9,308 nucleotides of DNA, taken from an uncultured Bacilli bacterium. GTDB taxonomy: Bacteria; Bacillota_I; Bacilli_A; RF39; UBA660. Below, piece by piece: positions 4,636 to 9,308 of the stretch (positions are counted from its first letter, which is position 1; every line of letters begins with the position of its first letter). The notes under the pieces are model-generated. The model was not told where the DNA came from and ran no database searches. It saw only the letters and a list, made by a program, of their open reading frames with translations. The stretch lies in the NCBI GenBank assembly GCA_944363755.1, contig CALVVC010000039.1:1-9308 (forward strand), written 5' to 3'. The position numbers were made by a program, and so were the translations under genes.

Positions 4636-7071
4636 CTTAGGAGTAGTATCTTCTTTTTCAATAGACTTTTCTAATGTCTTATAAAGGAAAGCATTAGTTA
4701 GTCCTTTTTTATTAATAGTACTACCTGTAGAATATCTATCGGCAATAGGTAATTCTGTTGGTTTAATTAGGGTAATTTCACCATTTTTAATACCTATATG
4801 GTCTTTATTAGTAGGTATTAATGCTTTAATAACATGATATGGATTAGTCTTAACATCTCTTATAGTCATTAATCCCCTTCTTGCTCTACTACTCTTTTCA
4901 AAGTCTTTTAATTTAACTCTCTTACCTGTACCTTTATCTGTAAGAATTGCAAGATAGTCACTAACATCTTCATCAAAGTTAATAGTACTAACAACTGTAT
5001 CATCTTTTAAGTTAATAGCTTTAACTCCACTAGCTTTTATACCAACAATAGGTACTTCATCTTTAGCAAACCAAAGTCCATAACCTAAGGATGTTGCGAT
5101 AAAGATATCAGGATTAGTATCTAACATAACATCAACAACAGTATCACCATCTTTTAGTTTAATACAACTACTAGGTTTAGATGTTCTAGTTATTTTAAAG
5201 TCAGATAGACTTGTTCTTTTAATCATACCATTTGCTGTAGATACAATTACATTAATATCTTTCTTAAAATCTTTAACAAGTAGACTAGATACTACTTCTT
5301 CTCCTTCTCCTAAAGGTACTAAATTACTAACATGTTTACCAAGTTCTTTCCATTTTAAATCATAGATAGTATGAACTGGTATAGATAAGAAGTTACCTTG
5401 ATTAGTGAATACTAATAAAGTATCTAAGGTAGAAGCCTCATATAGTCCAACTAAATAATCATTTTCTTTAAGAGTAGTCTCTTCATCATTACTTGCACTA
5501 TAACTCTTTAGACTAGTTCTTTTAATATAGCCATCTTTACTTAATGTAACAATAACATCTTCTTTAGGTATCATTACAGTAGTATCTATTTTTATTTCAG
5601 TTATCTCTTCTTTTATTTCTGTAAGACGAGGAAGAGCATATTCATTTCTTACTTTACGTAGTTCATCTTTCATAACCTTTTTAAGAATTTCCTCATTACC
5701 TAAAATAGCATTAAGTCCTTCTATTATTTTCTTTAAGGTTGCAAGTCTTTCTTCAAGTTCTACAACATCAGTATTAGTTAGGCGATATAGTTGTAATGTT
5801 ACAATAGCTTCTGCTTGTGCCATACTAAAATCAAATTCTTTAACTAAATTCTCTTTAGCATTAGCTTTATTTTTAGATGCTCTAATAACACGAATAACTT
5901 CATCTAGTATTGATAAACATTTAATAAGTCCTTCAACGATATGTAATTCACTTTTAGCATGATCTAAATCAAACTGACTACGACGCGTAATAACTTCTTT
6001 TTGATGATCTATAAAAGCATCAAGGGCCTGTTTTAAACCTAAAAGACGTGGTCTTTTCTTAACAATGGCAATCATATTGAAGTTATAACTAATTTGTAAA
6101 TCAGTATTTTTTAATAAGTAATTTACAATTAATTCTTTATTAGCTGTTTTCTTTAAATCAACAACAATTCTAACATCTTCTGCTGATTCATCTCTAACTT
6201 CAACAATACCATCTATTTTTTTATCAAGACGAATATCATCTATTTTCTTAACAAGTAGAGCTTTATTAACTTCAAAAGGTATTTCTGTTATAACTAAAGA
6301 GTTCCCTTCAAAAGCATACTTACTTCTAATAATAACTCTACCCTTACCAGTCTCATAAGCATCCCTAATTCCTTTAATACCTTCAACAATACCCCCAGTT
6401 GGAAAGTCTGGTCCTTTTACATATTTCATTAAAGTATCTAAGGAACAATTAGGATTATCAATTCTATGAATAGTAGCATCAATAACTTCTCCTAAGTTAT
6501 GAGGAGGTATATTAGTAGCATATCCTGCTGAAATACCCATCGCTCCATATACTAGTAAAGCAGGAAATCTAGCAGGAAGTACAGTTGGTTCAAGTGTTGT
6601 ATCATCAAAGTTAGGTGCCATTTCAACAGTATCTTTATTAATATCACGTAACATTTCATTACTAATTTTAGAAAGTCTTGCTTCTGTATAACGGTATGCT
6701 GCAGGAGAATCCCCATCAATAGATCCATTATTACCATGCATATCAATATAAGGAAGTCTAGTCTTCCAAGATTGACTCATACGTACCATCGCATCATAAA
6801 TAGATGTATCACCATGAGGATGATAATTACCAATAACATCTCCTACTGTCTTAGCACTTTTACGATATCCCTTATCATAAGTATTTTTCTCTTTATACAT
6901 AGAATAAAGAATACGACGTTGTACAGGTTTTAGTCCATCTCTTGCATCAGGAATAGCACGTTCTTGAATAATGTATTTAGAATAACTTCCAAATCTCTCA
7001 CCCATTATATCTTCAAGAGTGTAATCCCAAATACGTTCTAATACTTCTTTAGTTTCAGATTTCTTAGCCAT
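4570..7071 (-). CDS. parC: DNA topoisomerase IV subunit A
   Basis: ParC is the DNA-breaking and rejoining subunit of topoisomerase IV, which with ParE unlinks daughter chromosomes. The 833 residues fit the Gram-positive ParC length. Seen (numbered from ATG 7071): SKYIIQERAIPDARDGLKPVQRRILY (about 31-56), the winged-helix quinolone region GNYHPHGDTSIYDAMVRMSQ with Thr at the usual Ser position and Asp four residues on (Asp 93), and the catalytic Tyr in AAYRYTEARL (Tyr 128). YVKGPDFPTGG follows, then the tower and coiled-coil gate, and from about 510 a six-blade C-terminal domain. A true GyrA box (QRRGGKG) is lacking; a degenerate SRARRGL stands near it, favouring ParC over GyrA. Start: AGGAGGTGA (7084-7076) suits ATG 7071 better than adjacent ATG 7074. 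That ribosome site shares bases with the parE stop, so the genes are coupled. Its last 22 codons recur at 4125-4190. Confidence 0.95.
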   Translation of the reverse strand: MAKKSETKEVLERIWDYTLEDIMGERFGSYSKYIIQERAIPDARDGLKPVQRRILYSMYKEKNTYDKGYRKSAKTVGDVIGNYHPHGDTSIYDAMVRMSQSWKTRLPYIDMHGNNGSIDGDSPAAYRYTEARLSKISNEMLRDINKDTVEMAPNFDDTTLEPTVLPARFPALLVYGAMGISAGYATNIPPHNLGEVIDATIHRIDNPNCSLDTLMKYVKGPDFPTGGIVEGIKGIRDAYETGKGRVIIRSKYAFEGNSLVITEIPFEVNKALLVKKIDDIRLDKKIDGIVEVRDESAEDVRIVVDLKKTANKELIVNYLLKNTDLQISYNFNMIAIVKKRPRLLGLKQALDAFIDHQKEVITRRSQFDLDHAKSELHIVEGLIKCLSILDEVIRVIRASKNKANAKENLVKEFDFSMAQAEAIVTLQLYRLTNTDVVELEERLATLKKIIEGLNAILGNEEILKKVMKDELRKVRNEYALPRLTEIKEEITEIKIDTTVMIPKEDVIVTLSKDGYIKRTSLKSYSASNDEETTLKENDYLVGLYEASTLDTLLVFTNQGNFLSIPVHTIYDLKWKELGKHVSNLVPLGEGEEVVSSLLVKDFKKDINVIVSTANGMIKRTSLSDFKITRTSKPSSCIKLKDGDTVVDVMLDTNPDIFIATSLGYGLWFAKDEVPIVGIKASGVKAINLKDDTVVSTINFDEDVSDYLAILTDKGTGKRVKLKDFEKSSRARRGLMTIRDVKTNPYHVIKALIPTNKDHIGIKNGEITLIKPTELPIADRYSTGSTINKKGLTNAFLYKTLEKSIEKEDTTPKKDQVSLEDIDKRLMTIDDFLK

Positions 7072-7082
7072 CATTTCACCTC

Positions 7083-8984
7083 CTATATCTTATAATCATC
7101 TTCCAAAGTAAACTCAACATTTTCATCTATCCATTCTTTTCTTGGAGCGACATCATCTCCCATAAGAACAGAAACACGCTTTTCTGCAAGTTGAGCATCT
7201 TCTATTTTAACTCTAATTAAAGTTCTTGAACCAGGCTTCATAGTAGTCTCACATAACTGATCAGCATTCATTTCACCAAGACCTTTATATCTTTGGATTT
7301 CACACTTTTTACCACGAGACTTTTCTTTCATCTCATCAACTGTATAAGCATACTCAATATTTTTACCACTTTGAATTTTAAATAGTGGAGGAAGTGCTAC
7401 ATAAAGTCTTCCATCTTCTATTAATGGTTTCATATAACGATAGAAGAATGTTAAAAGTAAACACTGAATATGTCCTCCATCTTCATCAGCATCGCTCATG
7501 ATGATTACTTTATTATATTCACAGTCATTTATATCAAAGTTAGCACCATAACCTGCTCCTATAGTATAAATCATTGTATTAATCTCTTCATTCTTTAAGA
7601 TATCTTCTACTTTCGCTTTCTCGGTATTTAAAACTTTACCACGTAAAGGAAGTATCGCTTGATATTTTCTATCTCTTCCTTGCTTTGCAGAACCACCTGC
7701 AGAATCTCCCTCTACTAAGAATAGTTCTTTTTTAGTCTTATCTTTAGATTGGGCAGGAGTAAGTTTACCAGATAAAGCTCGCTCTTTTGGATTTTTACTC
7801 TTACCTTTTCTTGCTTCTTCTCTTGCCTTCCTTGCTGCTTCTCTTGCTACTTTACTCTTTAATGATTTAGTAATAATCTCAGTTGCAATCGCTTTATTCT
7901 CTTCTAAGTAAAACTGTAATTTCTCAGTAACAATAGAATCTACTATTGTTCTAGCTTGCGGTGTACCAAGTTTTCCTTTAGTTTGACCTTCAAACTGTAA
8001 CATATCTTCTGGTATTTTAAGAGAAATAACAGCAGTTAAACCTTCTCTAACGTCACTTCCCTCTAAAGCTTTCTCTTTTCCTTTAATAAAGCCATTATTT
8101 TTAGCATAATCATTAAAAACACGAGTTAAAGCAGTTTTAAAGCCAACTTCATGAGTACCACCATCACTAGTCTTAACATTATTAACAAATGATACAATAT
8201 TCTCCTGATAAGTATCAGTATATTGCATAGCGATTTCTACATCTATTTTATTTTTAACCCCTTCAAAATCTAAAACATTATGTAGTGTAGTTTTATCTTC
8301 ATTTAAGTACTCTACAAAAGCGACAAGTCCTGTTTCATAACAAAACTTAGCATGTCTATCATCTTCTTCATCATGTACTTCAATAGTTAATCCTTTAAGA
8401 AGAAAAGCAGACTCTTGCATTCTTTCACAAATAGTTGTATATGAAAAGTTAGTTGTTGAAAAAACTTCAGGATCTGGTAAAAATCTAACAGTTGTTCCTG
8501 TTTTATTAGTAGTTCCTATTTTCTTTAAAGGTTTATCTACTTTACCACCATCTTTAAAACGAATAAAGTACTCTCCCTTATCTCTTTTTATAGTTACTTC
8601 CATCCATTTAGATAAAGCATTAACAACACTACCTCCAACACCATGTAGACCTCCTGATACTTTATAACCTGCTTCTTCAAATTTACCACCTGCATGAAGT
8701 ACTGTATAGATAACTTCAGGAGTAGGCTTACCTGATGAATGCATACCAACAGGTACACCACGTCCTTCATCAGATACACTAACACTTTTATCAGAATGAA
8801 TTGTAATAACAATATGTTTTCCATATCCATTAATCGCTTCATCTATAGAATTATCAACAATTTCCCATACTAAATGATGTAGACCTCTTTTATCAGTAGA
8901 ACCAATATACATACCAGGTCTTTTACGAACTGCCTCTAATCCTTCTAATATTTTAATTGAATTATCATCATATTTTACTGCCAT
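7083..8984 (-). CDS. parE: DNA topoisomerase IV subunit B
   Basis: ParE is the ATPase subunit of topoisomerase IV, forming a ParC2ParE2 complex. It has 633 residues, full length. Seen in order: GHKL ATPase with RPGMYIGST (22-30), EIVDNSIDEA (41-50; Asn 45 for Mg), DEGRGVPVGMH (72-82) and the ATP lid HAGGKFEEAGYKVSGGLHGVGG (97-118). The transducer loop QTKGKLG (334-340) is followed by the TOPRIM motif ELFLVEGDSAGGSAKQGRDR (420-439; Glu 425), PLRGKVLN (446-453), SDADEDGGHIQ (497-507) and RYKGLGEMN (565-573). The HAGGKF, KQGRDR and DGGHIQ phrasing is ParE-like rather than GyrB-like. The metal-site loop DADEDGG departs from the usual DADTDGA by an extra acid. Start ATG 8984 follows AGGATG at 7 bases. 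A terminator-like hairpin lies 23 bp upstream, so transcription may be attenuated. Confidence 0.95.
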   Translation of the reverse strand: MAVKYDDNSIKILEGLEAVRKRPGMYIGSTDKRGLHHLVWEIVDNSIDEAINGYGKHIVITIHSDKSVSVSDEGRGVPVGMHSSGKPTPEVIYTVLHAGGKFEEAGYKVSGGLHGVGGSVVNALSKWMEVTIKRDKGEYFIRFKDGGKVDKPLKKIGTTNKTGTTVRFLPDPEVFSTTNFSYTTICERMQESAFLLKGLTIEVHDEEDDRHAKFCYETGLVAFVEYLNEDKTTLHNVLDFEGVKNKIDVEIAMQYTDTYQENIVSFVNNVKTSDGGTHEVGFKTALTRVFNDYAKNNGFIKGKEKALEGSDVREGLTAVISLKIPEDMLQFEGQTKGKLGTPQARTIVDSIVTEKLQFYLEENKAIATEIITKSLKSKVAREAARKAREEARKGKSKNPKERALSGKLTPAQSKDKTKKELFLVEGDSAGGSAKQGRDRKYQAILPLRGKVLNTEKAKVEDILKNEEINTMIYTIGAGYGANFDINDCEYNKVIIMSDADEDGGHIQCLLLTFFYRYMKPLIEDGRLYVALPPLFKIQSGKNIEYAYTVDEMKEKSRGKKCEIQRYKGLGEMNADQLCETTMKPGSRTLIRVKIEDAQLAEKRVSVLMGDDVAPRKEWIDENVEFTLEDDYKI

Positions 8985-9007
8985 TATTTCACATCCTTCA
9001 AGATTTC

Positions 9008-9036
9008 AAAAAAAAGATACAAAAGTACTATCTTTT
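9008..9036 (-). terminator. Terminator-like hairpin in the parE leader (possible attenuator)
   Basis: On minus, AAAAGATA (9036-9029) pairs with TATCTTTT (9019-9012), loop of 9, then TTTT. A competing 6-bp hairpin, CAAAAG (9037-9032) with CTTTTG (9025-9020), uses the same 5' arm and would prevent the terminator. It ends 23 bp before the parE start codon. Confidence 0.6.
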
Positions 9037-9062
9037 GCCCTTATCTATTCTTTTCAAGGTAT

Positions 9063-9091
9063 ATTTTATCAAAAAAAAGAAGTAAATTCAA
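9063..9091 (-). promoter_or_regulatory. Possible promoter of the parE operon
   Basis: On minus, TTGAAT (9091-9086) and TAAAAT (9068-9063) are 17 bp apart, which would start transcription near 9056, upstream of the second hairpin. It overlaps the loop and 3' arm of the upstream gene's terminator. Moderate match; it is the best candidate in a 130-bp gap. Confidence 0.4.
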
Positions 9092-9105
9092 GAAAACTTC
9101 TTTTT
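9071..9105 (-). terminator. Terminator of the Rpn-family gene
   Basis: On minus, AAAAAGAAGT (9105-9096) pairs perfectly with ACTTCTTTTT (9083-9074) over 10 bp, 12-base loop, with the T-run continuing to 9071. It begins about 11 bp after the Rpn-family stop codon. Confidence 0.75.
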
Positions 9106-9116
9106 GTTTACACATT

Positions 9117-9308
9117 TTACATAAGTCGAGCGATTTGTTTTTTAGATATCCCAGTATACTCACATACTTTTGGAATAGGCAATCCATCTTTAAGAAGATT
9201 CTTTGCAATAGATTTTTCTTTTTCTTTAGCGCCTTCTTTTCTACCTTCTTTTCTACCATCACTTCTAGCAGAATTTACCTCCATCTTGTGTACTATCTCT
9301 GCATCATA
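9117..9308 (-). CDS. C-terminal end of an Rpn-family recombination-promoting nuclease / PD-(D/E)XK transposase-like protein, cut by the window edge
   Basis: The last 63 codons of a gene entering from the right edge. Rpn proteins are PD-(D/E)XK endonucleases that raise RecA-independent recombination and resemble transposase_31 proteins; many sit in multicopy families. The visible part has the usual family tail: a charged linker with GRKEGRKEGAKEKEKS (about 18-33), followed by IAKNLLKDGLPIPKVCEYTG and ISKKQIARLM, a small helix-turn-helix-like segment. The linker is coded by a 12-bp tandem repeat (9232-9255). The nuclease domain lies outside the window, so activity cannot be judged. A 73-codon open frame in the same stretch on the same strand (9041-9262) is an out-of-frame shadow that crosses this gene's terminator. 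Moderately sure. Confidence 0.75.
   Translation of the reverse strand, partial: YDAEIVHKMEVNSARSDGRKEGRKEGAKEKEKSIAKNLLKDGLPIPKVCEYTGISKKQIARLM
9232..9255. repeat. 12-bp tandem repeat coding GRKE units
   Basis: CCTTCTTTTCTA occurs twice head to tail, coding two GRKE units of the Rpn-family linker; a degenerate third unit follows in the coding direction (GAKE). Such linkers commonly vary in unit number between homologues. Confidence 0.8.

Noticed and set aside
6552..6933. Open frames of 64 and 65 codons inside parC
   Set aside because: Both are other-frame shadows of strongly conserved parC sequence around the catalytic region.
8594..8842. Minus-strand open frame of 82 codons inside parE
   Set aside because: Out-of-frame reading of the conserved ATPase domain of parE.
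4570..8984. GyrB/GyrA instead of ParE/ParC
   Set aside because: No GyrA box, and KGPDFPTGG, HAGGKF and DGGHIQ motifs fit Gram-positive ParC/ParE better.
9041..9262. Minus-strand open frame of 73 codons rich in Lys and Leu
   Set aside because: It is a shifted frame of the Rpn-family C-terminus, crosses that gene's stop and perfect terminator hairpin, and its Lys runs come from the A-rich repeat.
1..9308. CRISPR array, tRNA or rRNA genes
   Set aside because: No regularly spaced repeats, cloverleaf-like or rRNA-like stretches were seen on either strand.

Overview
The window comes from a very AT-rich Gram-positive-type bacterium. It is most likely an uncultured member of the Bacilli or a mollicute-related gut lineage. 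The reasons are the ylbD, ylbE, ylbF and rsmD genes (the Bacillus ylb order), strong AGGAGG-type ribosome sites, near-consensus sigma-A promoters with 17-bp spacers, and Bacilli-style ParE/ParC. Tryptophan is encoded by TGG in the positions I checked. All ten visible stop codons are TAA or TAG.

Left part (1-2400): on the minus strand, ylbD and ylbE overlap by one base, and ylbF overlaps the start of rsmD, which runs off the left edge. A plus-strand gene of unknown function (706-1653) splits these two pairs. It has its own promoter, ends 2 bp from the ylbE stop, and appears to use a terminator hairpin lying inside ylbE. No ylbG is present.

Middle (2380-4120): a HAD-type phosphatase on minus and an HD-domain hydrolase on plus diverge from one control region. 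That region holds two near-consensus promoters and two nested inverted repeats. The HD gene ends in a 13-bp-stem terminator.

Right part (4120-9308): on minus, parE and parC (topoisomerase IV) are followed by an 80-residue protein with two 21-residue internal repeats. Upstream lies the C-terminal end of an Rpn-family (PD-(D/E)XK) nuclease/transposase-like gene, cut by the right edge. Two terminator-like hairpins stand between that gene and parE, the second only 23 bp before the parE start.

The most unusual object is a roughly 140-bp mosaic at 4125-4264. It joins a copy of the ylbD leader and first codons to a copy of the last 22 codons and stop position of parC. The two parent genes are about 2.4 kb apart here. 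The joint lies on an 8-bp sequence shared by both parents, and every difference from parC is silent.
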